Made by a program: the position numbers and the translations under genes. Shown here in pieces: positions 28,269 through 34,723 of a stretch of 64,000 nucleotides of DNA. The stretch spans positions 62,001 to 126,000 of the forward strand of contig JAETON010000004.1 of assembly GCA_021771695.1 (NCBI GenBank), written 5' to 3'. The notes beneath the pieces are model-generated. The model saw only the letters and a list, made by a program, of their open reading frames with translations, made no database searches and was not told the origin of the DNA. Numbering within the stretch: the stretch's first letter is position 1; every line of letters begins with the position of its first letter. Source of the DNA: Lachnospiraceae bacterium (GTDB lineage Bacteria > Bacillota > Clostridia > Lachnospirales > Lachnospiraceae).

Positions 28269-29079
28269 CTTTTTTACCCCTTTCTAACTGTTCTGCTGTT
28301 AAATTGCTCATAGCATCAATTAAATACATTTTCATTGATGATGTTCCATAACATCTTTCTTTTGCATATTCACCGCATAGCCCCATCGCTGCAATTGCTG
28401 CAACCACCGCATCCAATATGTTCTCTTGATTAGAACCGGCAAATCCGCCTATCACACCATCCAGCATGCATCCGGTTCCTGTAATTCTTGCCATATCTGC
28501 ATTTCCATTGTAGACTGCATAAGCATTTTTACAATCCACAACCAAATCAATGGCTCCAGTAATTGCAATGACTGCTCCAGTGGCAGCAGATAACTCCTGT
28601 GTCATGGCAATGATGCTTTTCATATTATCTTCTGATACGGCATCCGCTTCATCAGCGTCAACTCCCATGGTAGTTCCACTCCCATAACAAAGTGTTTTAA
28701 TCTCTGATATGTTTCCGCGAATAACTGAAAATCTTATTTCCTGTATTAATTTCTGAGCTGTTCTGGTGCGGAATATGGATGCACCCGCACCTACCGGATC
28801 AAAAACTACCGGATGTCCCAGTTCATTTGCCTTTTTCCCCGCCAAAATCATAGACTCAATCGTGCGTTCATTTAACGTTCCAATATTTATTACAAGAGAT
28901 GTACAAATACTTGTAATATCTTCTACTTCCATCTTATCATCTGCCATAATCGGAGACGCTCCAGAAGCAAGGATGATATTTGCCACATCATTGACCGTCA
29001 CATAATTTGTAATACAATGGACCAAAGAAGGATTTTTTTTCATATTTTCCATCACTTTATGGTATGCAATATTTTTCAT
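28252..29079 (-). CDS. thiM: Hydroxyethylthiazole kinase
   Basis: Phosphorylates the thiazole alcohol for thiamine salvage. 275 residues in a ribokinase-like fold: VHCITNYVTVNDVANIILA at the N-terminus, VVFDPVGAGASIFRT, and the catalytic-anion-hole segment ITGTGCMLDGVIGGF. AAGGAGATAAAACC precedes ATG 29079. Together with thiE it forms a two-gene salvage unit; thiC and thiD are not in the window. A possible extended -10, TGATATAAT, lies about 30-40 nt upstream. Confidence 0.96.
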   Translation of the reverse strand: MKNIAYHKVMENMKKNPSLVHCITNYVTVNDVANIILASGASPIMADDKMEVEDITSICTSLVINIGTLNERTIESMILAGKKANELGHPVVFDPVGAGASIFRTRTAQKLIQEIRFSVIRGNISEIKTLCYGSGTTMGVDADEADAVSEDNMKSIIAMTQELSAATGAVIAITGAIDLVVDCKNAYAVYNGNADMARITGTGCMLDGVIGGFAGSNQENILDAVVAAIAAMGLCGEYAKERCYGTSSMKMYLIDAMSNLTAEQLERGKKVESKC

Positions 29080-29219
29080 GGTTTTATCTCCTTTTTTGTA
29101 ATCTCAATAATTATATCATAAAGCACCTTATCCTGCTTCTTCTTTTTTACTTATATTTTTTTCACATCCTTCCTTTCTCCGAATACTATAAACTGTAAAC
29201 AAAATTAGGAGGATTTAAC

Positions 29220-29444
29220 ATGAGTGATTTAGCTGCAACAGGATGCGGAAGCTCTTGCAATTCAGGATTTGGAGGAAACGGATGTCTTCTCTTAATCATC
29301 TTACTTTTCTGCTGTGGAGGATGCGGTGATGGATTCGGATTTGGCGGCGATGGCTGCGGATGCGAAAGCATTATCTGGATTATCATCTTGCTGAGCTGCT
29401 GCGGAAATGGTTTCGGCGGCAACGGATGTGGATGCGGATGCTAG
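29220..29444 (+). CDS. Cysteine/glycine-rich 74-residue hydrophobic protein
   Basis: Unassigned function. The 74 residues contain 17 cysteines and about 24 glycines arranged as an internal repeat: Gly/Asn/Cys blocks (GFGGNGC, GFGGDGCGC, GFGGNGCGCGC) alternate with two short hydrophobic stretches (LLLIILLF and IIWIIILLS). AGGAGGATTTAAC precedes ATG 29220 and a strong hairpin follows at 29467-29497, so it is a complete monocistronic gene. Similar short proteins in related bacteria are sometimes annotated as chorion-class high-cysteine proteins; a spore- or envelope-associated structural role is a guess. The periodic composition argues against chance. Confidence 0.8.
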   Translation: MSDLAATGCGSSCNSGFGGNGCLLLIILLFCCGGCGDGFGFGGDGCGCESIIWIIILLSCCGNGFGGNGCGCGC

Positions 29445-29466
29445 GAAACCGCAAATAGCCTAAAAT

Positions 29467-29500
29467 CAAGGAGCTGATGCAATGCATCAGCTCCTTGTTA
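29467..29500 (+). terminator. Hairpin terminator after Cys-rich gene
   Basis: CAAGGAGCTGATGC (29467-29480) pairs perfectly with GCATCAGCTCCTTG (29484-29497), loop AAT, followed by TTATAAT. Confidence 0.8.
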
Positions 29501-29503
29501 TAA

Positions 29504-29965
29504 TCAATCTGTATATTCGTTATAATCCGGATAATATAAAATCCGCCATTCAACTACTTTATCTTCATCTTTGTATCACGGGTATTCTGCCTGCATACGC
29601 ATATCCATACTGTCTCTCATATATTCATAGGCTGCCCTATAAGTAAACTCATAGTAGATGTGTCCAATCCTAACTTTTCTCCATTTTCCATAAAGCGTTA
29701 GATTGCAATAAGCGTCCAATTTCTGTTTTTTGCATAAACAAGGATTGTCAGAGACTAAACCAAATAATTCTCCAACAATCCTCTTTTTCTACTTACATAT
29801 ACAGAGTATCAGCAAAATCCATATGAATCGTGATGAATTTCCCACATTCTGTGCTTTATATTTTCCTCTGCATTCTGTCTGTTTTTTTCCCTTCTGTTTT
29901 TTCTTTAAACACTCTTCATCCACTTCATAAACAGTATTTTCTTCTTCTACAAAAATTTCACTCAT
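29504..29965 (-). pseudogene. Decayed gene with two in-frame stops, unknown family
   Basis: One continuous minus-strand frame from ATG 29965 (AGGAGGTGAG upstream) to TGA 29504, 154 codons, interrupted by TAG at 29789-29791 and an in-frame TGA about two thirds of the way along. The first piece is a 58-residue ORF: acidic start MSEIFVEEENTVYEVDEECL, a Lys-rich middle and a hydrophobic end (FIWILLILCIC). After the TAG the frame still reads like protein: GELFGLVSDNPCLCKKQKLD, then YGKWRKVRIGHIYYEFTYRA, then, past the TGA, VVEWRILYYPDYNEYTD. I do not recognise the family. Alternatively only the 58-residue ORF is still expressed. Confidence 0.6.
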
Positions 29966-29995
29966 AAATCATCTCACCTCCTAATACTATAGGAT

Positions 29996-30520
29996 ATGAG
30001 AAGAAAACCTAAGGTTGTGACGAAAATGGAACAAAAAAAGAAATCATGGGATCATTTTTTCCGTGATGATTCTTCAAACATGCTGGAAGACGCTCTTCCA
30101 TATCTGCCGCCCGGTTTGAAAAAAACTGCGGCTCTTTACATCAAATTAACAGAACTCACCAATATCGCCAATGAATTCGATAATGAACAAACCCTTTCTG
30201 CCTGCGGGCTGGATCAAAATAATGCATCTTTGGAACTTTTATTAAATGCAATGAAACTTCGTGCTCCAAAAGAAACCGCCGCTCAGATTGAGCAATTACA
30301 GCAAATGATGCAGATGATGAAATTGTATCAAACATATCAAGACTTTATGAAAGCCAATCCAAAGCTGGCATCTTCTATGTCTGCAAACTCTGAAAACGAC
30401 ATGCTCTCAAAACTAATGCCCATGCTGATGTCCGGGAACCAAACACCTTCCAGCCAGCAGCAGCCAAAAGCACCAAACAATGATTTTATGTCTCAATTAA
30501 ATCAGATTTTAAATAAATAA
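29996..30520 (+). CDS. Uncharacterised protein, 174 residues, Met/Gln-rich
   Basis: I do not recognise a family. The protein has a basic N-terminus, a motif DALPYLPPGLKKTAALYIKLTE, a predicted helical middle rich in Met and Gln (EQLQQMMQMMKLYQTYQDF), and a low-complexity Ser/Gln/Pro stretch before a short C-terminal helix. Start uncertain: ATG 29996 has TATAGGAT close by, ATG 30026 has AAGG 11 nt upstream. It is followed after 12 nt by a second small gene with an equally helical, soluble product, and the two probably form an operon. No signal peptide or membrane segment is seen. Confidence 0.7.
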   Translation: MRRKPKVVTKMEQKKKSWDHFFRDDSSNMLEDALPYLPPGLKKTAALYIKLTELTNIANEFDNEQTLSACGLDQNNASLELLLNAMKLRAPKETAAQIEQLQQMMQMMKLYQTYQDFMKANPKLASSMSANSENDMLSKLMPMLMSGNQTPSSQQQPKAPNNDFMSQLNQILNK

Positions 30521-30532
30521 AAGGAGCTAGTT

Positions 30533-30796
30533 ATGAACCAATCATGGAAACAACATCCGGGATTAGCAAAAATCAATCCAAAAAAATTAGAAATCATGGA
30601 ACTTTTAGTCACCCAATGTCAAGGAAAATCCCTCGAAATGATATTACCCGATTTAATGGCTGCATCCAGCCGAATGTCTGAACAAGGACTTTCTTTTACC
30701 AATGAAGAGACCGGCATCATCATTGATGCACTAAAAGATGGGATGACTCCAGAAGAACAACAGCGTGTTGAAATGATTCGGAATTTAATCATGTAA
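30533..30796 (+). CDS. Uncharacterised small protein, 87 residues
   Basis: No recognised family. The soluble, helical product begins MNQSWKQHPGLAKINPKKLE and contains ILPDLMAASSRMSEQGLSFT and a C-terminal helix. AAAGGAGCTAGTT precedes ATG 30533 and a strong terminator follows, so it is a real translated gene. Its partner is the 174-residue protein just upstream; both share a Met-rich helical character. Confidence 0.75.
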   Translation: MNQSWKQHPGLAKINPKKLEIMELLVTQCQGKSLEMILPDLMAASSRMSEQGLSFTNEETGIIIDALKDGMTPEEQQRVEMIRNLIM

Positions 30797-30812
30797 AATT
30801 ATCTAATTTAAT

Positions 30813-30850
30813 AAGGCAGTCCTTTTCATATCGGACTGCCTTTGTTCTTT
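30813..30850 (+). terminator. Terminator after the small-gene pair
   Basis: AAGGCAGTCC (30813-30822) pairs with GGACTGCCTT (30833-30842), followed by TGTTCTTTT. Confidence 0.85.
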
Positions 30851-30865
30851 TCTCCTTCTTATACA

Positions 30866-31567
30866 TTATTGAAATTCCACAACTGCATACGGTTTTTTCT
30901 TTTCATCACATAAGGCAACAACAATTCTGCTTTCTTCTTTTGCAATTCTTAAATATAAAGCATCACCTTCAACTGCCTGTTTTTTATATTCTACACGAAC
31001 TTGATGAATGTTTATATGATCCGGCAGTTCATTATAAGCAGTTTTTACATACAAATTATTGTTCACATGATGATTGCTGTCAATCCAGTCATGTTTCACT
31101 CGTATCGCTTCTCGTTCCTCCCATTCTTTCGGCATTTTTATTTTTCGCGGCTGATAATCCATTTCCAATGGATCTTCCATCTGATACACTTCTATTTCAC
31201 TCTCTAATGGTTTTACCGGATGTCCGCTTTCTGTATCTACATATACCCAAATCGAATTGGCATAAGCAAGCATTTCATTCTTCTCGTTTTTCATTGTAAA
31301 ATTTCTTGATGCATGGAATTTATCAAATCCCGAAGCCCAAGTACCTACCTGCACTTTTTCACATTCTTCTGGTAAATGCTCTATCACTAACTGCCATGCA
31401 TTCAATATCCATGCCCGTTTCTTTTTTGCCAAATATTTTACTCCTACCCCTAACTCTTCTGATTGAAACACACTGCAGTCCTGAAAATAGTTTAAAACGC
31501 CAGGGACTGCTAATTTTCCTGTTGTATCCGTCTCACTATAACGAATCTTACTATCAAATGTATACAT
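30866..31567 (-). CDS. Acyl-ACP thioesterase (FatA/FatB-like)
   Basis: 233-residue tandem hot-dog thioesterase that releases fatty acids from acyl carrier protein. The start is ATG 31567 (MYTFDSKIRYSETDTTGKL); an upstream TTG at 31588 lies inside the preceding gene. GGGGAAGAG spaced 3-4 nt before the ATG is the ribosome-binding site. The family features are the SETDTTGKLAVPGVLNYFQD N-terminus and the WIDSNHHVNNNLYVK segment with catalytic Asn/His. The start is 1 nt beyond the stop of the DUF1848 gene, so translation is coupled. Confidence 0.92.
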   Translation of the reverse strand: MYTFDSKIRYSETDTTGKLAVPGVLNYFQDCSVFQSEELGVGVKYLAKKKRAWILNAWQLVIEHLPEECEKVQVGTWASGFDKFHASRNFTMKNEKNEMLAYANSIWVYVDTESGHPVKPLESEIEVYQMEDPLEMDYQPRKIKMPKEWEEREAIRVKHDWIDSNHHVNNNLYVKTAYNELPDHINIHQVRVEYKKQAVEGDALYLRIAKEESRIVVALCDEKKKPYAVVEFQ

Positions 31568-31568
31568 A

Positions 31569-32516
31569 TTACTCTTCCCCTTCTTCAAATTGAAAACTTA
31601 ATTGTCCATCCAGCCAAGACTTCTGTTTTACTTCTTTTATTTTATCATTTTCCCCGAATCCGCCAATTAAAAATGGCGATTTAGGATCATGAAGTTTCAT
31701 ATTCTGCACCACAGTTCTCCGTTCATAATTTGCATAGCAATAAACACACGCATGTCCGCAAGTATTATACATCCCAATGTCATTTCCAAGCAGACAATTA
31801 CATTCTGCTCGAGAAGATTTTTGGCTCTTTGGTACATCCAGTGTACATCCAATCGCTTTTTCCAATACTGATTTTGTCATACAGCCGGAAATATCAATCC
31901 CGTATTTTTCAAGTTTTTTACTTTCACAACAGGCATGTATTTTGATGCCATATCTCTTTCCGATTCTACCAAATTCTTTTGCAATAACTTCCTGTTCTTC
32001 CCATGAAACTTCTCGGACTTTTGGAAAATTTCGTTTTGTTTTTGCATATAAATCAATAAAACTAATCACACATTGGTTTGTAAATCCACTCAATTTTTTT
32101 GCCATACTTTCAAAATATTTTATATGAAAATTCAGTGTATATTTTTCTGATATAAAAATCGGATCATACCGCCAGCTGACCGCATCAGCTCCAACAATTT
32201 CAGACAATTTTTGAAATGAATCCATCACCTGTTCCTTCACTGGAACATTTGGTTCAATATCTGTTCCATAGGGTGTAATAGTCACAAACCAAAACTGTCC
32301 AAATTTTTTTATTTCATTCATTCGTGCAAGCATTGGTTCTGGATTTTTTGTACAAAAACATAATACATCTACAATATCGGGGCTTAATTGATATTTTAAA
32401 ACCTGTTCCGGATAATAAGGATTTCTTGTCATCACATATCCCTCTTTGATCCGATTGTAAAACCATTCACTGTAATAAGCCGGAATATCGGTCCTGTTTC
32501 CAGTATTTATAATCAT
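31569..32516 (-). CDS. DUF1848 family Fe-S-type protein
   Basis: 315-residue protein of the DUF1848 family, whose biochemical role is not established. N-terminal TGNRTDIPAYYSEWFYNRI, a WFVTITPYG strand, VSWRYDPIFI, and a C-terminal cysteine cluster (CNCLLGNDIGMYNTCGHACV then YCYAN) that probably binds an iron-sulfur cluster. The TIM-barrel-like layout and the cysteines recall SPL-type radical SAM proteins without the canonical N-terminal CxxxCxxC. GGGAAGGATAAGCA precedes ATG 32516. It is coupled to an acyl-ACP thioesterase downstream and follows the MGMT-like gene by 24 nt. Confidence 0.85.
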   Translation of the reverse strand: MIINTGNRTDIPAYYSEWFYNRIKEGYVMTRNPYYPEQVLKYQLSPDIVDVLCFCTKNPEPMLARMNEIKKFGQFWFVTITPYGTDIEPNVPVKEQVMDSFQKLSEIVGADAVSWRYDPIFISEKYTLNFHIKYFESMAKKLSGFTNQCVISFIDLYAKTKRNFPKVREVSWEEQEVIAKEFGRIGKRYGIKIHACCESKKLEKYGIDISGCMTKSVLEKAIGCTLDVPKSQKSSRAECNCLLGNDIGMYNTCGHACVYCYANYERRTVVQNMKLHDPKSPFLIGGFGENDKIKEVKQKSWLDGQLSFQFEEGEE

Positions 32517-32540
32517 TGCTTATCCTTCCCGTTACAACAT

Positions 32541-33020
32541 TCACTTTAATTCATAAAGTATATTTTCATAATCCTTTACATAATATCTAATATTTTTTCT
32601 TCCTTTTTGAAGAACAATATGCCCTTCGGCTTCCAATTTTTCTTTTTGTGCTTCGATCCCTCCCGGATATTTGGGATTTAATTCACCTTTTGCTTTCAAT
32701 GTTCTCCAATATGGTGTTTTGTTTTCCTCCCGTTGGTAACTTGCCCATGCTGCAATGGATACAAAAATTCCGGCAGTAATAGGGTCTGTAAAATCTGCAT
32801 CATTTTCTCTTGCAAAATATTCTCGAATTTCTCCAATGGTAATAATTTTACCATATGGAACCCGCTTCATTATTTTATCATAATCTATCGGCGGTGCAAA
32901 ATACATTGTATCTCCGCCATATCTCTCAATGCTCTTCTGATCCGTAATGATTTGAAATTTCGGCATACCCTTGCCGTCATGCAGCATTGCATTAAAATCT
33001 TTTTTATCTTCATTTGCCAT
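32541..33020 (-). CDS. MGMT-family alkyltransferase-like protein without acceptor cysteine
   Basis: 159-residue protein whose middle part (about 48-125) matches the DNA-binding domain of O6-alkylguanine transferases: RVPYGKIITIGEIREYFARE, then the YPGGIEAQKEKLEAEGH recognition segment. The usual P-C-H-R active site is replaced by TPYWRTLKAKGE, so it cannot accept alkyl groups and resembles alkyltransferase-like (ATL) proteins that flag lesions for repair. CAGGAGGTATTTGAT precedes ATG 33020. It is upstream of DUF1848 and the thioesterase on the same strand. Role in repair is inferred from family. Confidence 0.82.
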   Translation of the reverse strand: MANEDKKDFNAMLHDGKGMPKFQIITDQKSIERYGGDTMYFAPPIDYDKIMKRVPYGKIITIGEIREYFARENDADFTDPITAGIFVSIAAWASYQREENKTPYWRTLKAKGELNPKYPGGIEAQKEKLEAEGHIVLQKGRKNIRYYVKDYENILYELK

Positions 33021-33102
33021 ATCAAATACCTCCTGACTTAAGAATAATTCTTTTTATTATTGAATGCAATGAGACAGTTTGAAAAATTTTTTGTTTACTA
33101 TA

Positions 33103-33225
33103 TTATAGTTCTTTTTCAATAATCAACCTTTCAATTCTGCTATACAAATTTTTTAATTTTTTCTTTGGAAATGCTGCAACAAGGCCTTCTAATGCAGATT
33201 CGCCATCAATAATTTTTCTACTCAT
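33103..33225 (-). CDS. Small 40-residue basic/amphipathic protein
   Basis: Short ORF starting at ATG 33225 (MSRKIIDGESALEGLVAAFP), with TTAGGAGGAGAGTGAAA at ideal spacing; an in-frame ATG at 33294 lacks a ribosome-binding site. The C-terminal half is a Lys/Arg/Leu-rich helix (KKKLKNLYSRIERLIIEKEL). Function unknown. It could be a genuine small protein or the surviving start of a larger gene. It is the only coding content of the 342-nt gap between the MGMT-like gene and rrf2. Confidence 0.5.
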   Translation of the reverse strand: MSRKIIDGESALEGLVAAFPKKKLKNLYSRIERLIIEKEL

Positions 33226-33287
33226 TTTCACTCTCCTCCTAACACATAAGCGTGGTGTTTGCACTATTTTATTTTTAAGAATTTCTA

Positions 33288-33317
33288 TTGACATATTGAA
33301 TATTTATATCATATAAT
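33288..33317 (+). promoter_or_regulatory. Consensus promoter of rrf2-EFR1 unit
   Basis: TTGACA (33288-33293), an 18-bp spacer and TATAAT (33312-33317). Confidence 0.8.
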
Positions 33318-33340
33318 GAGTATCAGTTAGTGATACTCAT
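33316..33340. promoter_or_regulatory. 10-bp perfect palindrome at rrf2 promoter, candidate autoregulatory operator
   Basis: ATGAGTATCA and its exact complement TGATACTCAT are separated by GTTAG. The repeat begins within the -10 and covers the expected transcription start, the position of Rrf2-type repressor sites. Confidence 0.65.
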
Positions 33341-33362
33341 TTTTGTTAAGAGGATAGTACTT

Positions 33363-33782
33363 ATGGATACAAGATTTTCGGTTGCGGTTCACTCTTTAAT
33401 ATTAATTGCGGAGTCGGATGTTCCGCTGACATCTGAGCAGATAGCAGCCAGTGCAGGAGTAAACCCAAGCTATATACGCAAGGTATTAACTTCGCTCAGA
33501 AACGCCGGCATCATATCAGCTCACCGGGGGATCAGAGGCTTTGCACTAAATATGGATAAAGAGTCTTTGTCATTGCTTCAGATTTACAGGGCTGTGTCTG
33601 GCGGAAATCTGTCGCTGTTTAATATTCATGAAAACCCGAATGACCGGTGTATTGTCGGCAGGCATATAAAGCCGGTGCTTGGCAATATGTTTCGGGATTT
33701 GGAGAATGAACTTTCTTTAAAAATGCAGGAAAGAACACTTAAAGACTGCATAAATGAGATCATGAAACGCGAAAAAATATAA
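33363..33782 (+). CDS. Rrf2-family transcriptional regulator
   Basis: 139-residue winged-helix regulator. The start is ATG 33363 (MDTRFSVAVHSLILIAES), with AGAGGATAG upstream. The helix-turn-helix is TSEQIAASAGVNPSYIRKVL, then the wing GIISAHRGIRGFALN. There is no three-cysteine Fe-S set as in IscR or NsrR; only Cys at DRCIVG and one near the C-terminus are seen, so it may sense redox or another ligand through cysteine chemistry. A palindrome over its own promoter suggests autorepression. The gene and its downstream partner are visibly richer in G/C and in CGG/GCG codons than neighbours. Confidence 0.9.
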   Translation: MDTRFSVAVHSLILIAESDVPLTSEQIAASAGVNPSYIRKVLTSLRNAGIISAHRGIRGFALNMDKESLSLLQIYRAVSGGNLSLFNIHENPNDRCIVGRHIKPVLGNMFRDLENELSLKMQERTLKDCINEIMKREKI

Positions 33783-33798
33783 TTTAACCGAAAGGAAT

Positions 33799-34566
33799 AT
33801 GAGGAATATGAGTTATGCACAAATCGTTTTCAGCCCAACGGGAGGAACTGCAAGAGTAGCAGATATATTGACGAAAAATTGGTCGGATGTAGAAAAGATT
33901 GATTTATCAAAAGCAGAGACTGATTTTTCCGAATATAAGTTTTCTTCTGAGGATATGGTGTTAGTGGCTATGCCGTCCTTTGGCGGATTAGCACCGAAAA
34001 CAGCAATCGACAGATTGTTACAGATTTCAGGAAACGAGGCAAAATGTGTAGTGGTTGCGGTTTACGGAAACCGTGCGTACGAAGATACACTTGTTCAGAT
34101 GCAGGATGCAGCCGAAAAAAGCGATTTTCGTGTTATTGCGGGAGTATCGGCGGTCGCAGAACATTCTATTATTCATCAATACGCAACCGGAAGACCGAAT
34201 CAATCCGATATAGCACAGTTGTCATCATTTGCAGATAGGATAGCGGAAAAGAGTTTAGAAGAAAAGATATCAAAGCTTGTTCTTCCCGGAAACCGTCCGT
34301 ATAAAAAAGCCAGCGGTGCCGGTCTTGTTCCGAAGTGCACATCATCCTGCGTATCGTGTGGTTTATGTGCAAACGTCTGCCCGATGCAGGCAATTGACCG
34401 AAATAATCCCAAAGTAACAGACAGTAAAAAATGCATTTCATGTATGAGATGTGTTTCTGTTTGTCCGCAAAATGCAAGAAAAGTAAGCAGTGTTATGACT
34501 TCAATTGCGGCTTTGACAATAAAAAAAGCATGTTCTGAAAAGAAAGAGAATGAGTTGTTTGTATAA
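33799..34566 (+). CDS. EFR1-type flavodoxin/ferredoxin fusion protein
   Basis: 255-residue cytoplasmic electron-transfer protein. The N-terminal flavodoxin-like domain (FSPTGGTARVADILTKNW, then MPSFGGLAPKTAIDRLL and VVVAVYGNRAYEDTL) is followed by two 4Fe-4S motifs: CVSCGLCANVCPMQAI and CISCMRCVSVCPQNA. The start is ATG 33799 or the in-frame ATG 33808; both have AGGAAT just upstream. It lies 16 nt after the Rrf2 regulator, and the two form a self-contained redox unit. The partner enzyme is unknown. Base composition again differs from flanking genes, hinting at acquisition. Confidence 0.9.
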   Translation: MRNMSYAQIVFSPTGGTARVADILTKNWSDVEKIDLSKAETDFSEYKFSSEDMVLVAMPSFGGLAPKTAIDRLLQISGNEAKCVVVAVYGNRAYEDTLVQMQDAAEKSDFRVIAGVSAVAEHSIIHQYATGRPNQSDIAQLSSFADRIAEKSLEEKISKLVLPGNRPYKKASGAGLVPKCTSSCVSCGLCANVCPMQAIDRNNPKVTDSKKCISCMRCVSVCPQNARKVSSVMTSIAALTIKKACSEKKENELFV

Positions 34567-34616
34567 CTTAATAAACTTTGATTGTCGAACTTACACCAAC
34601 TTACAAATTCCAATAT

Positions 34617-34667
34617 ATAAAAAAAGAAGAACACAGTAACTTATTTGTTATTGTATTCTTCTTTTAT
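34617..34667. terminator. Bidirectional terminator between EFR1 gene and leuS
   Basis: AAGAAGAACACAGTAAC (34624-34640) pairs with GTTATTGTATTCTTCTT (34647-34663), with one wobble and one mismatch. A tracts and T tracts flank it on the two sides. Confidence 0.75.
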
Positions 34668-34723
34668 GTTTTCAAAAGGCATATTTCTTCTTAATATAAC
34701 CTTTTCACCTTAAAATATTTACA

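Noticed and set aside
29080-29219. TPP riboswitch for thiM-thiE
   Set aside because: None of the conserved TPP-aptamer segments (for example CTGAGA) is present on the minus strand.
29186-29422. Proline-rich 78-codon minus-strand frame opposite the Cys-rich gene
   Set aside because: It is the complement of the Gly/Cys repeat, and the plus frame has the ribosome-binding site and terminator.
29789-29791. TAG read as pyrrolysine in the broken frame
   Set aside because: A second stop (TGA) follows in the same frame and no pyrrolysine genes are in the window; decay is simpler.
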